Source: Actinomycetospora callitridis | Lineage (GTDB): Bacteria > Actinomycetota > Actinomycetes > Mycobacteriales > Pseudonocardiaceae | Assembly (NCBI RefSeq): GCF_028737265.1 | Contig: NZ_JAQZAK010000006.1 | Coordinates: 186,001-250,000, forward strand | DNA length: 64,000 bases | Direction: 5' to 3' | In this document: in pieces, positions 32,914 to 41,443 of the stretch | Layout: each line of letters starts with the position of its first letter | Numbering within the stretch: position 1 is the stretch's first letter | Position numbers and translations under genes: made by a program | Notes under the pieces: generated by a model | Told to the model about the DNA's origin: nothing | Database searches by the model: none | Seen by the model: the letters and a program-made list of their open reading frames with translations, nothing else

Positions 32914-34119
32914 TCACCACGCCAACGGCAGGCGGTGCAGGCCGTAGATCAGGGTGCGGTGGCGGAACTCGGGCTCGCCGGCCAGGCGCAGCCCCGGGAA
33001 GCGCTGCAGCAGGGCCGGGAACGCCACGCGCATCTCGATCCGCGCCAGCGGGGCGCCCAGGCAGTGGTGGATGCCGTGGCCGAAGGCGAGGTGCGGGGAC
33101 GGCGGGCGGGAGATGTCGAGCTCCTCGGCGTGCTCGACGACCTCCGGGTCGTGGTTGGCCGCGACCAGCGACGCGATCACCAGCTCGCCGGCCGCCACCG
33201 GGTGCCCGCCGAGCGTCGTGTCCGCGACGACGGCGCGCGGGAAGCTCCCGTGCACCACGGTCAGCCGACGCAGCAGCTCCTCCACCGCGCCGTCGACCGC
33301 CGAGGGGTCGTCGCGGACCCGGGCCAGCTGGTCGGGGTGCTCGAGCAGCGCGAGCGTGCCCAGCGACAGCATGTTCGACGTCGTCTCGTGCCCGGCGACG
33401 AGCAGCAGGTTGCCGATGCCGATGAGCTCGTCGTCGGTGACGTCGTCGGAGTGCTCGCGGATGAGCATGCCGAGCAGGTCGTCGCCCGGGGCCTCGCGGT
33501 GCCGGGAGACGAGGCTCGACATGTAGACGCGGGACTCGTCGGCCAGCCGCATCCGCTCGCCCGCCTCGATGGTGCTGTCGAGCTGGCGGGCGCTGCGCTC
33601 GGTGAACTCGCCGCGGTCCTCGTACGGCACCCCGAGCAGCTCGCAGATCACCATCGACGGCACCGGCAGGGCGAAGTCGGCGACCAGTTCCGCGGGCGGG
33701 CCCGCCTTCTCCATCGCGTCCAGGTGCTCGGTGACGATCTCCTCGACGCGCGGGACCAGGCGCTTCATCCGCTTGACGGTGAACTCGCCGGTGAGCATCC
33801 GGCGCAGCCGCGTGTGGTCCGGCGGCTCCTGCCCCAGCAGGTTGCCGGCCTGGCGACGGCGGAACTCGGCGGTGTCGCGGCCGGCCGCCACCAGCGCCGG
33901 CGGCGCCGGGACGCGGTCGAGGCGGAAGCGCTCGGGGTCGCCGTGCAGCTCACGGACGTCGGCGTAGCGGGTGACCATCGTCGCCTCGTGCCCGAACGGC
34001 GTCGCGACCCGGCGGGTCTCCCCCGCGTCGCGCAGCTCCTCGACCTCGGGCAGCAGCGTGAAGCCGTCGCGCTGCGCGGCCACCTCGCCGGTCCACGCGT
34101 GGGTCGCCTGGTCGGTCAT
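32914..34119 (-). CDS. Cytochrome P450
   Basis: Soluble bacterial haem monooxygenase, 401 aa. Seen: I-helix LLLVAGHETTSNMLSLG near 240, ExxR in VEELLRRLT near 285, and the haem-ligand loop HLAFGHGIHHCLGAPLAR with Cys near 350. The open-reading N-terminus MTDQATHAWTGEVAAQRDG has no membrane anchor. It lies 56 bp downstream of a TetR gene on the same strand and 10 bp upstream of DUF2332. No ferredoxin gene is adjacent. It resembles CYP105/107-type secondary-metabolite or xenobiotic P450s. Confidence 0.93.
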   Translation of the reverse strand: MTDQATHAWTGEVAAQRDGFTLLPEVEELRDAGETRRVATPFGHEATMVTRYADVRELHGDPERFRLDRVPAPPALVAAGRDTAEFRRRQAGNLLGQEPPDHTRLRRMLTGEFTVKRMKRLVPRVEEIVTEHLDAMEKAGPPAELVADFALPVPSMVICELLGVPYEDRGEFTERSARQLDSTIEAGERMRLADESRVYMSSLVSRHREAPGDDLLGMLIREHSDDVTDDELIGIGNLLLVAGHETTSNMLSLGTLALLEHPDQLARVRDDPSAVDGAVEELLRRLTVVHGSFPRAVVADTTLGGHPVAAGELVIASLVAANHDPEVVEHAEELDISRPPSPHLAFGHGIHHCLGAPLARIEMRVAFPALLQRFPGLRLAGEPEFRHRTLIYGLHRLPLAW

Positions 34120-34175
34120 CGCGGTCCTCCCGGTGACGGTGGTGGGCCCCCTGCCCTCGATGGTGCTCCCTGGGA

Positions 34176-34943
34176 TCAGGCGCCGCCCGCGTCCTGCCCG
34201 GAACCTCCGGAATGCACCCGAACGGCGATCCCGTCGAGATAGGCGTCGACCGCGCGTTCGAGGATCCCCTCCTCGGCCAGGACGTCCTCGCTCTCGAAGC
34301 CGCCCTCGTACCAGAGCCGCGTCATCGAGGGGTACCGCTCCTCCTCGAAGTACCGCTCCCAGAACACCGCGTTGATCGACGACCAGTACTCGGCGAGCCC
34401 CACACCGGTGCGCCGGACCTGGTCCTGCTCGCTGGTCGAGTCGCGCGCGAGGCCGGTGACCAGCGAGCGCAGGGCGATCGCGGCATTGACCGTCTCCGCC
34501 GGGGCGAGACCGATGTCGAGGAACGGGGCGAAGAAGGCGTCCTCCATGCCGAGGACGTGCGGCCCCATCGGCAGGCGGCTCCCGTGGTGGAGGATCCACG
34601 GGTGGCGGGCGTAGAGCTCCCACAGCGCCCGGGCCTGGCGGGCCGCGGCGTCGCGCCACGGCTCGCCGGGGTGGGGATACAGGTCGCCCGTGATCTCCGC
34701 GAAGGCCGCGTCGATCATCAGGGCGACGAGGCCCTCCCGGCTCTCGACGTGCGTGTAGAGCGCCATCACCCCGACGCCGAGGTCGGCCGCGACCGCGCGC
34801 ATCGAGAGCTCCTCGAGGCCGGCGGCGTCGGCGCGGGCGAGCGCGGCCGCGACGACCTGCTCGCGCGTCGTCCGCGCCGGCCGGCCCCGTCCCGTCGCGG
34901 GACCCCGTCCCCAGAGCAGGTCGAGGTGGTGCTCGTCGCCCAT
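34176..34943 (-). CDS. TetR-family regulator of the P450/ABC locus
   Basis: A 255-aa TetR protein with an N-terminal extension; the helix-turn-helix runs TTREQVVAAALARADAAGLE to VAADLGVGVMALYTHVESRE, like TetR class regulators (MALYTHV). GGGAG before ATG 34943 fixes the start. It is divergent from the DrrAB-like exporter, with an operator-like palindrome between. Drug-sensing control of the exporter, and of its own operon with the P450, is the natural reading. Confidence 0.9.
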   Translation of the reverse strand: MGDEHHLDLLWGRGPATGRGRPARTTREQVVAAALARADAAGLEELSMRAVAADLGVGVMALYTHVESREGLVALMIDAAFAEITGDLYPHPGEPWRDAAARQARALWELYARHPWILHHGSRLPMGPHVLGMEDAFFAPFLDIGLAPAETVNAAIALRSLVTGLARDSTSEQDQVRRTGVGLAEYWSSINAVFWERYFEEERYPSMTRLWYEGGFESEDVLAEEGILERAVDAYLDGIAVRVHSGGSGQDAGGA

Positions 34944-34962
34944 CAGCACTCCCTTGCCTTTC

Positions 34963-34975
34963 CGGACAGCGTCCG
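34963..34975. promoter_or_regulatory. Operator-like palindrome between TetR and the ABC exporter
   Basis: CGGAC-AGC-GTCCG, a perfect 5-bp dyad 20 bp before the TetR start and 49 bp before the ATPase start. Confidence 0.5.
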
Positions 34976-35023
34976 CTTAACCTAGCGCAGGCACTTTCCA
35001 GACGTTGTACCGAAAGGATCGCG

Positions 35024-35959
35024 ATGATCCGCACCGAAGACCTGCGCCGCACCTTCCGACGGCGCGGCGCGGTGGTCGAGGCGGTCCGCGGCATCTCGCT
35101 GCGGGTCGAGCCGGGCGAGCTCGTGGCCGTCCTCGGCCCGAACGGCGCCGGCAAGTCGACGCTGCTGCGGATGCTGACGACGCTGCTCGGGCCGACGTCG
35201 GGCACCGCGGAGGTCGCGGGCATCGACGTCGTCGCCGACCCCACCGGGGTGCGGCGACGGATCGGCTACGTCGGCCAGGGCAACGCCGGCGGTCACAACC
35301 ACCGCGTGCTCGACGAGCTGATCACCCAGGGCTCCTTCTACGGGCAGACGCGCGCCACGGCCCGCCGACGGGCCGGGGAGCTCATGGACGCCCTCGAGCT
35401 GCAGGGCCTCGAACGCCGCACCGTCGCGTCGCTCTCCGGCGGGCAGAAGCGGCGCATGGACGTCGCGATCGGCCTGATGCACCGCCCCGGGCTGCTCTTC
35501 CTCGACGAGCCCACCACCGGCATGGACCCGCAGGCCCGCGCCAACCTGTGGGAGCACATCACCCGCCTGCGCGAGGAGCACGACACCACCGTCGTCCTCA
35601 CCACCCACTACCTCGACGAGGCCGACGCGATGGCCGAGCGGATCGTCGTCGTCGACCACGGCCAGGTCATCGCCGACGCCGGCAGCGCCGAGCTGCGCAC
35701 GCGCCACGCCGAGGACCGGCTGGTGCTCCAGGTCGACGACCCCGCGGCGGTCGCGGGCCTGGTCGAGGGCTCGCGGGCCCTCGCCGACAGGGTGGAGCTC
35801 CGCCTCACCGGCGGCGCCCGGGTGCTGCCCGGCCTGCTCACCCGCCTCGACCGGGCCGGCGTCACCGTGCACTCCGCGCACCTGCACGAGGCGAGTCTCG
35901 ACGACGTCTTCCTGGCCCTGACCGGCCGCAGCCTGCGCGAGGAAGGAGCCGCGGCATGA
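35024..35959 (+). CDS. ABC exporter ATPase, DrrA-like
   Basis: A 311-aa ATP-binding subunit of a daunorubicin-resistance-type exporter. Walker A VLGPNGAGKSTLLRM, signature SLSGGQKRRMDV, Walker B LLFLDEPTTGMDPQ, H-loop LTTHYLDEADAM, and the C-terminal LHEASLDDVFLALTGR typical of DrrA. It overlaps the permease as ATGA. The neighbouring TetR and P450 suggest drug export with oxidation; the drug is unknown. Confidence 0.93.
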   Translation: MIRTEDLRRTFRRRGAVVEAVRGISLRVEPGELVAVLGPNGAGKSTLLRMLTTLLGPTSGTAEVAGIDVVADPTGVRRRIGYVGQGNAGGHNHRVLDELITQGSFYGQTRATARRRAGELMDALELQGLERRTVASLSGGQKRRMDVAIGLMHRPGLLFLDEPTTGMDPQARANLWEHITRLREEHDTTVVLTTHYLDEADAMAERIVVVDHGQVIADAGSAELRTRHAEDRLVLQVDDPAAVAGLVEGSRALADRVELRLTGGARVLPGLLTRLDRAGVTVHSAHLHEASLDDVFLALTGRSLREEGAAA

Positions 35960-36765
35960 GCGTCGATGTCGTCTCGCCCCCGGATGTCGTCGCACCCCGG
36001 TCCGGCTTCGTCCACGACACCGCCGCGGTGTTCGTGCGCGAGTTCGCGCTCGTCCTGCGCGACCCGTTCTCGCTGATCTTCTCGCTGCTCCAGCCCCTGG
36101 TCTTCCTCGGGCTGTTCGCCCCGCTGCTGGCCGGCTCGCTGTCGGCCGACCAGCTCGGCGGCGAGTCGCCTCTGACGTGGTTCCTGCCCGGCGTCGTCGT
36201 GATGATCGCCCTGTTCGGCACCGGGAGCACCGGCGCCAACCTGCTGTTCGAGCTCATGACCGGCAGCTACGAGCGGGTGCTCGCCACCCCGATCTCGCGG
36301 GCGTCGATCCTCGTCGGGCGGGCACTCAAGGAGCTCGCCCCGCTCGTCGTCCAAGCCGTGATCATCACGCTGGCGGCCGTCCCGTTCGGCGTGACGTTCT
36401 CGCCCGTCGGCGTGCTCGTCGGCCTGGCGATCCTCGGGGTGTTCGGCGTCGGGCTCGGGGCGCTGTCCTACGCGCTGGCGCTGGCGTCGAAGAACCGCGA
36501 GTGGCTGTTCTGGGGCGTGCAGCAGACGCTGATCTTCCCGCTGCTGATCCTCTCCGGGATGATGCTGCCGCTCGAGTCCGGGCCGGCCTGGATGCAGACG
36601 GCGGCGACGGTGAACCCGCTGACCTACGTCGTGAACGCGGAGCGGGCGGCGTTCACCGGGGCGCTGGGCGACCCGTCGATCCTCTACGGCGCGATCGCCG
36701 CCGCGCTGACCTGCGCCGTCGGGCTGGTCGTCGGGATCCGGTCGGTGCTGCGCAGCGCGGGCTAG
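35956..36765 (+). CDS. ABC-2 type exporter permease, DrrB-like
   Basis: A 269-aa membrane subunit with about six transmembrane helices. VFVREFALVLRDPFSLIFSL is the typical start, and NLLFELMTGSYERVLATPIS carries the coupling helix; PLLILSGMMLPLESGPAWMQ and NPLTYVVNAERAAFTG are ABC-2 permease motifs. Pairs with the preceding ATPase. Its TAG stop shares CTAG with the convergent LigD-Pol stop. Confidence 0.92.
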   Translation: MSVDVVSPPDVVAPRSGFVHDTAAVFVREFALVLRDPFSLIFSLLQPLVFLGLFAPLLAGSLSADQLGGESPLTWFLPGVVVMIALFGTGSTGANLLFELMTGSYERVLATPISRASILVGRALKELAPLVVQAVIITLAAVPFGVTFSPVGVLVGLAILGVFGVGLGALSYALALASKNREWLFWGVQQTLIFPLLILSGMMLPLESGPAWMQTAATVNPLTYVVNAERAAFTGALGDPSILYGAIAAALTCAVGLVVGIRSVLRSAG

Positions 36766-37649
36766 GGCAACGCGCGGGCGTTCTCCGCGAACCCGGCCCA
36801 CGGGTCGGCCTTGCGGGCGAGGCGGCGCGGGATCGAGCGGACGTCGTGCTGGTCGGGCGTGACGCGGCCGAGCTCGTCCCACTCCAGCGGCGTCGCGGTC
36901 GGTCCGCCCGGGCGGGCCCGCGGCGAGTAGGGCATCACCGCGGTCTGGCCGTAGGCGTTGCGGCCGATGTCGAGGAAGGTCCGGCCGCCGCGGGCGTCCT
37001 TGCGCACCTCCGTCGTGAGCTCGTCGGGGTCGTCCACGGCGACGGCCTCGGCGATCTCGATCGCGGCCGCCCGGACGGCCTCCTGGTCCGCGGAGCCGTC
37101 CAGCGGCGCGACGACGTGGTAGCCGCGGCTGCCGGTGCTCTGCAGGAAGGCGACGAGGCCGCGGCCCTCGACGGCGTGCCGCACGGCCCGCGCCACGTCC
37201 CGGATGCCGGCGAGGTCCTGGCGCTCGCCGGGGTCGATGTCGACGATCAGCCGGTCGGGACGCTCGAGCGCGCCCGCGACGACGTTCCAGCCGTGGAGCG
37301 TGACGGTGCCGAACTGGACGAGCCGGATGAGGTCGGCGGTCTCCTCGACCTCCGGGTGGTGCACGACGTCGTCCGCGTCCTTCTTGCGCTCGCGGCGCGG
37401 GGTGTCGACGGTGTGCAGGCCCTTCGGCGCGCGCTTCCCGGCGTCCTGCTGGACGAACCCGCCGGCGTCCAGGCCGTCGGGGAAGCGCTGCAGGGTCAGG
37501 GGCCGACCCGTCAGGTGCTTCAGGACCGTGGTGGCCACCGATTCCCAGTACCGGGCGAGATCGGCTTTCGTGACGTCCTCGCCGCCCTCGCGGGCGGGCA
37601 GGAGCACCTTGTCCGGGTGCGTGACGTCGATGCCGGCGACGGTCGTCAT
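36762..37649 (-). CDS. LigD polymerase-type protein (AEP superfamily, stand-alone)
   Basis: A 295-aa protein like the polymerase domain of LigD, used in non-homologous end joining; stand-alone mycobacterial homologues are Prim-PolC-type gap-filling enzymes. Seen: HPDKVLLPAREGG, RPLTLQRFPDG, catalytic acid pair LIVDIDPGE, STGSRGYHVVAPL, and the third acid in GGRTFLDIGRNAYGQT. No ligase or phosphoesterase part is fused; a phosphoesterase protein is encoded 3.8 kb away. It is divergent from kptA by 45 bp. Confidence 0.9.
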   Translation of the reverse strand: MTTVAGIDVTHPDKVLLPAREGGEDVTKADLARYWESVATTVLKHLTGRPLTLQRFPDGLDAGGFVQQDAGKRAPKGLHTVDTPRRERKKDADDVVHHPEVEETADLIRLVQFGTVTLHGWNVVAGALERPDRLIVDIDPGERQDLAGIRDVARAVRHAVEGRGLVAFLQSTGSRGYHVVAPLDGSADQEAVRAAAIEIAEAVAVDDPDELTTEVRKDARGGRTFLDIGRNAYGQTAVMPYSPRARPGGPTATPLEWDELGRVTPDQHDVRSIPRRLARKADPWAGFAENARALP

Positions 37650-37694
37650 GTCCCGGCGTTTGCCTCCGCGGGGCCGTCGACAAACCTGCTGGTC

Positions 37695-38210
37695 GTGGAC
37701 CGCGTCCGGCTCTCGAAGCGCCTGTCCCGCGCCCTGCGCCACGATCCGGGGCGTGTGGGGCTGACGCTCGACGCGCAGGGGTGGGTGTCGCTGGACGCGC
37801 TGTGCCGGGCGTTGCAGGTGTCGCGCGCCGACGTCGAGGACGTGGTGGCGCACGGGTCGAAGGCGCGGTTCGAGCTCTGTGGTGATCGCGTGCGTGCCCG
37901 CTACGGACACTCGCTGCCCGGCCACGTCGCCCTGCCACCGGCCGCCCCGCCCGACGAGCTGTTCCACGGGACGTCGTCGGTCGTGGTCGACGCGATCCTG
38001 CGCGACGGCCTGCTCCCCGGCGGCCGCCAGTACGTCCACCTGTCGCCGGACCCCGACACCGCGCTCACGGTCGGCGCGCGCCACGGGCGGCCGGTGGTGC
38101 TCGTGGTGGACGCCCGCGCCGCCGCCGCGGACGGCGTCGTCTTCCGCCGCGGCAACGACGACACCTGGCTGACCGACGCGCTCGACCCCCGCTACCTGCG
38201 GCGGGCGTGA
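37695..38210 (+). CDS. kptA: RNA 2'-phosphotransferase (KptA/Tpt1 family)
   Basis: Removes an internal 2'-phosphate from RNA using NAD+, as Tpt1 does after yeast tRNA splicing. 171 aa, the usual size. Seen: VRLSKRLSRALRHDP (Arg/His active site), GWVSLDALCRAL, LFHGTSSVVVDAIL, YVHLSPDPDTALTVG and the late WLTDALDPRYL. GTG 37695 is chosen since the family begins near RLSKxLSxxLRH. Its bacterial role is not settled. The 3' end overlaps the convergent Nudix gene by 19 bp. Confidence 0.9.
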   Translation: MDRVRLSKRLSRALRHDPGRVGLTLDAQGWVSLDALCRALQVSRADVEDVVAHGSKARFELCGDRVRARYGHSLPGHVALPPAAPPDELFHGTSSVVVDAILRDGLLPGGRQYVHLSPDPDTALTVGARHGRPVVLVVDARAAAADGVVFRRGNDDTWLTDALDPRYLRRA

Positions 38211-38590
38211 GCCAGGACGAGGTCGGCGAGCTGTCGCGGGCGGACGTCGGTGTCGTCGAGGTCCTCGAGCCGGTGCCACCCGGCGGCGAGGCGCGGCTCC
38301 TGGCTGACCGGGTCGGCGGCGTCGATGTGGACGGCGAAGACGTGGTTGATCTCGTGGTGCCGGTCCCAGCGGTTCTCCAGCTCGCCCCAGCGCGCGGTGA
38401 TCGTCGCGCCGACGTCGAGCTCCTCCCGCAGCTCGCGGACCACCGCGTCCTCGGGCGTCTCCCCCGCCTCGACGTGCCCGCCGGGGAAGAACCAGTAGCC
38501 GGCGGCCCGCTCCTGCACGAGCAGCAGCGCGCCGTGGTGAAGGACCACGGCCCGGGCGACGAGTTCGGTCACGGGCTCCCTCTCGGTCAC
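38192..38590 (-). CDS. Nudix hydrolase
   Basis: A 132-aa pyrophosphohydrolase. The Nudix box GGHVEAGETPEDAVVRELRE is followed by ELDV and matches Gx5Ex7REUxEExGU. VLHHGALLLVQERAAGYWFF precedes it. Starts at GTG 38590. Convergent with and overlapping kptA, which makes ADP-ribose-linked products; a functional link is only a suggestion. Confidence 0.9.
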   Translation of the reverse strand: MTEREPVTELVARAVVLHHGALLLVQERAAGYWFFPGGHVEAGETPEDAVVRELREELDVGATITARWGELENRWDRHHEINHVFAVHIDAADPVSQEPRLAAGWHRLEDLDDTDVRPRQLADLVLAHARRR

Positions 38591-38653
38591 GAAAAGGTCA
38601 CAGCGCCACCGAACGGCACCGGCGCCGTCGGAGACCGGCCTAGCTTCCGCGCC

Positions 38654-39925
38654 ATGAGCGAGCAGGGACGGACGTGGGTCATGGTCCTCACCCTGCTGGT
38701 GCTCATGCCGATCGTGGCCCTGATGATCTCCTCAGGCTCGCCCCAGCTCGCCGAGACGGTCTCGCTCACCTCGGGGACGGGTCTCGTCGCCGCGGTGCTC
38801 ATGGCGACGATCGTCGTCCTCGTCTCGCGGGTGCGCGGCCTGACCCGCGTGCTCGGGGTGGAGGTCGGCGTCGCGCTCCACCGGCGGCTCGGCGTGGCCG
38901 TCGTGGGCATCACCGTCACGCACGTCGTGTCCGCCGTCGCGCACTCGCACCGCGGCCTGGGAATCCTCAACCTGTTCGCGGTCGGCCCGCCGATCAAGGT
39001 CGGCATCATCGCGGCGGTCCTCATGACCGTGCTCGTGACGCTGCGGCCCCGCGCCACCTCGCGGCGCTACGGGCTGTCCTCCCGCGTCCACGCGGCGCTC
39101 GGGGTCACCACGGTGCTGCTGGTCGTCGCCCACGTGGTGCTGTTCGGGCACCTGCCGGAGAACCCGCTGGTGGGGGTCACCCTCGGCGCGCTCGGCGTCG
39201 TGCTGGTGGGCGTGGTCGTGCGGCGCTGGATCGCCGTGCCGCTGCTCGACCGCGGCCTGCACGTCGTGTCCGCGGTGCGCCCGGAGTCGTCGGACACCTC
39301 GACCGTGGTGCTCACCCCGGCGCGGCGCGCGCTCGACCCCGCGCCCGAGCCGGGGCAGTTCGTGTGGCTGCGGCTGCGGCGCCTGCCCCTCGCCGAGGAG
39401 CACCCGTTCACGATCGCGGCCTCGACGCGGGCGGGCCGGCTCGAGCTGACCGTCCGTGACCGCGGGCCGTTCAGCAGCGGTCTCCAGGCCCTCGAGGCCG
39501 GGCGGCACGTGTGGGTCGACGGCCCGCACGGCGCCTTCGTGCCGATCGCCGCCACCGACATCAGCGGCGGCGGCCTCGTCCTCATCGCCGGCGGGGTCGG
39601 CATCACGCCGATCATGAGCATCCTGCGCGCCCACGCCGCGGCGGCCGATCCCCGCGCCCACGCCCTCCTGCTCGCCGAGCGCGAGAACGAGGCGCTGTTC
39701 GCCACCGAGATCCTCGCGCTGTCCCGGCGTCTCGATCTCTCGGTCCTGCGCACCGGCGGACACCGCCTCGATCCCGGCATGCTCCGGGCGGTGCTGCCGA
39801 CGGGCGTCCCCGAGAGCCACCGGTACTTCGTCTGCGGGCCGCCCCCGCTCGTCGGCGCGGCGCTCGACGGCCTCGGCAGCCTCGGCGTCCCCGCCCGCGC
39901 CATCACCACCGAGCGCTTCGGCTGA
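38654..39925 (+). CDS. Ferric-reductase-like flavocytochrome
   Basis: A 423-aa membrane oxidoreductase. The N-terminal half has about six hydrophobic helices with histidines placed to bind haem (ALHRRLGVAVVGITVTHVVS and AALGVTTVLLVVAHVVLFGH). The C-terminal half is FAD/NAD(P)-binding: FAD motif EHPFTIAAS near 245, NAD motif LIAGGVGITPIMSILR near 315, and a final FVCGPPPLVGAAL. Similar proteins carry electrons from NAD(P)H across the membrane to iron or other acceptors. It ends 15 bp from the convergent SnoaL-like gene. Confidence 0.88.
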   Translation: MSEQGRTWVMVLTLLVLMPIVALMISSGSPQLAETVSLTSGTGLVAAVLMATIVVLVSRVRGLTRVLGVEVGVALHRRLGVAVVGITVTHVVSAVAHSHRGLGILNLFAVGPPIKVGIIAAVLMTVLVTLRPRATSRRYGLSSRVHAALGVTTVLLVVAHVVLFGHLPENPLVGVTLGALGVVLVGVVVRRWIAVPLLDRGLHVVSAVRPESSDTSTVVLTPARRALDPAPEPGQFVWLRLRRLPLAEEHPFTIAASTRAGRLELTVRDRGPFSSGLQALEAGRHVWVDGPHGAFVPIAATDISGGGLVLIAGGVGITPIMSILRAHAAAADPRAHALLLAERENEALFATEILALSRRLDLSVLRTGGHRLDPGMLRAVLPTGVPESHRYFVCGPPPLVGAALDGLGSLGVPARAITTERFG

Positions 39926-39940
39926 TCGTCCCCGGTGACA

Positions 39941-40366
39941 TCAGGAGCCGGCGAGAGCGCCGAGCTGTCCGAGGATCGTCATGTTGTCCCAGGTCACCCA
40001 CAGCTCAGCGAGCTTGTCACCCTGCACGCGAAAGACGCCGCCGAAGCTGAACCGGACCTTGCGCCCCGACGCCGGTAACGGGCCGAACGGACCTGTCTGC
40101 GTGCCCTCGTAGGTCACCCAGATCCCGGCCCGGTCGCCCTCGACGACGACCTGCTCGAACGTCTGGACGTTGTCCGGGAACCCCGCGGTGTTCGCCCGCA
40201 GGAACTCCTTGAAGTCCTCGAGGCTGCGGACGTCGAAGTCCGGGGTCGCCTCGCAGTGCCGGACGAAGTCGGTCGCGACGATGTCGTCGAGCGCCTCGAG
40301 CTTCCGCGAATTCATCGCGTCCTCGAGCCGCTGGAGAAGGTCACGGACCTGTGCGGCATCGGGCAT
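39941..40366 (-). CDS. SnoaL-like/ester-cyclase family protein
   Basis: A 141-aa NTF2-fold protein: LQRLEDAMNSRKLEALDDIV, FVRHCEATPDFDVRSLEDF and VTYEGTQTGPFGPLPASGR are usual for SnoaL-like polyketide cyclases and related proteins. Catalytic residues are not clear. A GAGGGGG box lies upstream of ATG 40366. Monocistronic by layout. The function is open. Confidence 0.82.
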   Translation of the reverse strand: MPDAAQVRDLLQRLEDAMNSRKLEALDDIVATDFVRHCEATPDFDVRSLEDFKEFLRANTAGFPDNVQTFEQVVVEGDRAGIWVTYEGTQTGPFGPLPASGRKVRFSFGGVFRVQGDKLAELWVTWDNMTILGQLGALAGS

Positions 40367-40624
40367 GGCGGCGTCCCCCTCGAGGCAGGCGACGGTGTCC
40401 CGAGCGGCGTGAATTCGCGCCTCTCCCACCAGAACGCCTGCGGACCGAGTCTCTCGACCTGCGCGAGATCGAGACAAGGACGGCCATGCGTCTGTTCGGG
40501 TGGCGGTCCGGAGGGCGTTCACAGGACGAGATGGGGCGCGGGCAGTCGGTGAGGATCCGGCTCCGCGGCAGGCAGGATCAGCCCCTGTCGCGCCTTCGAC
40601 GACGTCAACCATGAACATGGGCAC

Positions 40625-41443
40625 GTGCAGCGACGCTGGCAGGCGCTCGGGCTCGCCCTCCTGGTCGGCCTGGTCGTCGCCTGCGGCGCCGATCCGGTCG
40701 TGACGACCCCCGACCCCGCCGAGCCCGCCGCGCTGCGCGTGATGACCTGGAACGTCCAGACCGGCGCACACGACCCGCCGGAGTGGGCCCCGGTCGTCGC
40801 CCAGCTGCGCCCGGATGTCCTCGCCCTGCAGGAGATCTGTACCGCCGACGCCGAGGAGCTCGCCCGGCTCCTGCAGCGCAACCACGGCCTGATCTACGAG
40901 GTCGTCCCGGGGCCGATCCGCCCGCCGACCCCCGCCGAGGCCAACGCGTCGGTCAACGCCGCGCTCGGCCCCGCCTGCGACACGGGTCCCGACGACGTGC
41001 AGTTCGGCCTGGCCGTGCTCTCGCTCCTGCCCGTGACCGACCCGCGCGTCACGACCTACCCGCCCGACGGGCGCGACGAGCAGCGCGGCTATCTGTCCCT
41101 GCAGGTGACGACCCGCGCGAACCGCCCCGTCACCGTCCACACCACCCACCTCGGGCTGGACGGGACGCAGGACGACCAGCTCCGTCGTCTCGCGGCCGAC
41201 GCGGCCGGGGCGGCGCCCGCCGTGGTGCTCGGCGACCTCAACCTCATCGCATCCCAGCCCGAGCTCGCGCCCCTGCGCCAGGGATTCACCGAGGTCGACC
41301 CCGACGCCCGGCTCGCGACGAGCCTGCTCGGCAAGATCGACTACATCTTCGTGCGCGGGCTCGTCCCCGTCGGCGAGCCCGAGGCGCCGGAGGTCACGGC
41401 GTCCGACCACCGCCCGCTCGTCGCGACCCTGCGCCTGTCGTGA
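40625..41443 (+). CDS. Endonuclease/exonuclease/phosphatase-family lipoprotein
   Basis: A 272-aa secreted phosphodiesterase-like protein. A signal peptide (MQRRWQALGLALLVGL) ends in the lipobox VVAC at residue 20. EEP-fold motifs: RVMTWNVQTG, LALQEICTADAEE, VVLGDLNLIASQ, IDYIFVRG and the terminal TASDHRPLVATL. The set Asn-Glu-GDxN-SDH is complete, so it should be active, on an unknown nucleic acid, lipid or phosphoester outside the membrane. GTG 40625 is needed because nearby ATGs are out of frame. It overlaps the next gene by GTGA. Confidence 0.85.
   Translation: MQRRWQALGLALLVGLVVACGADPVVTTPDPAEPAALRVMTWNVQTGAHDPPEWAPVVAQLRPDVLALQEICTADAEELARLLQRNHGLIYEVVPGPIRPPTPAEANASVNAALGPACDTGPDDVQFGLAVLSLLPVTDPRVTTYPPDGRDEQRGYLSLQVTTRANRPVTVHTTHLGLDGTQDDQLRRLAADAAGAAPAVVLGDLNLIASQPELAPLRQGFTEVDPDARLATSLLGKIDYIFVRGLVPVGEPEAPEVTASDHRPLVATLRLS

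Noticed and set aside
40367..40624. Small open frames between the SnoaL-like and EEP genes
   Set aside because: No start with a ribosome-binding site and no motif; treated as the intergenic promoter region.
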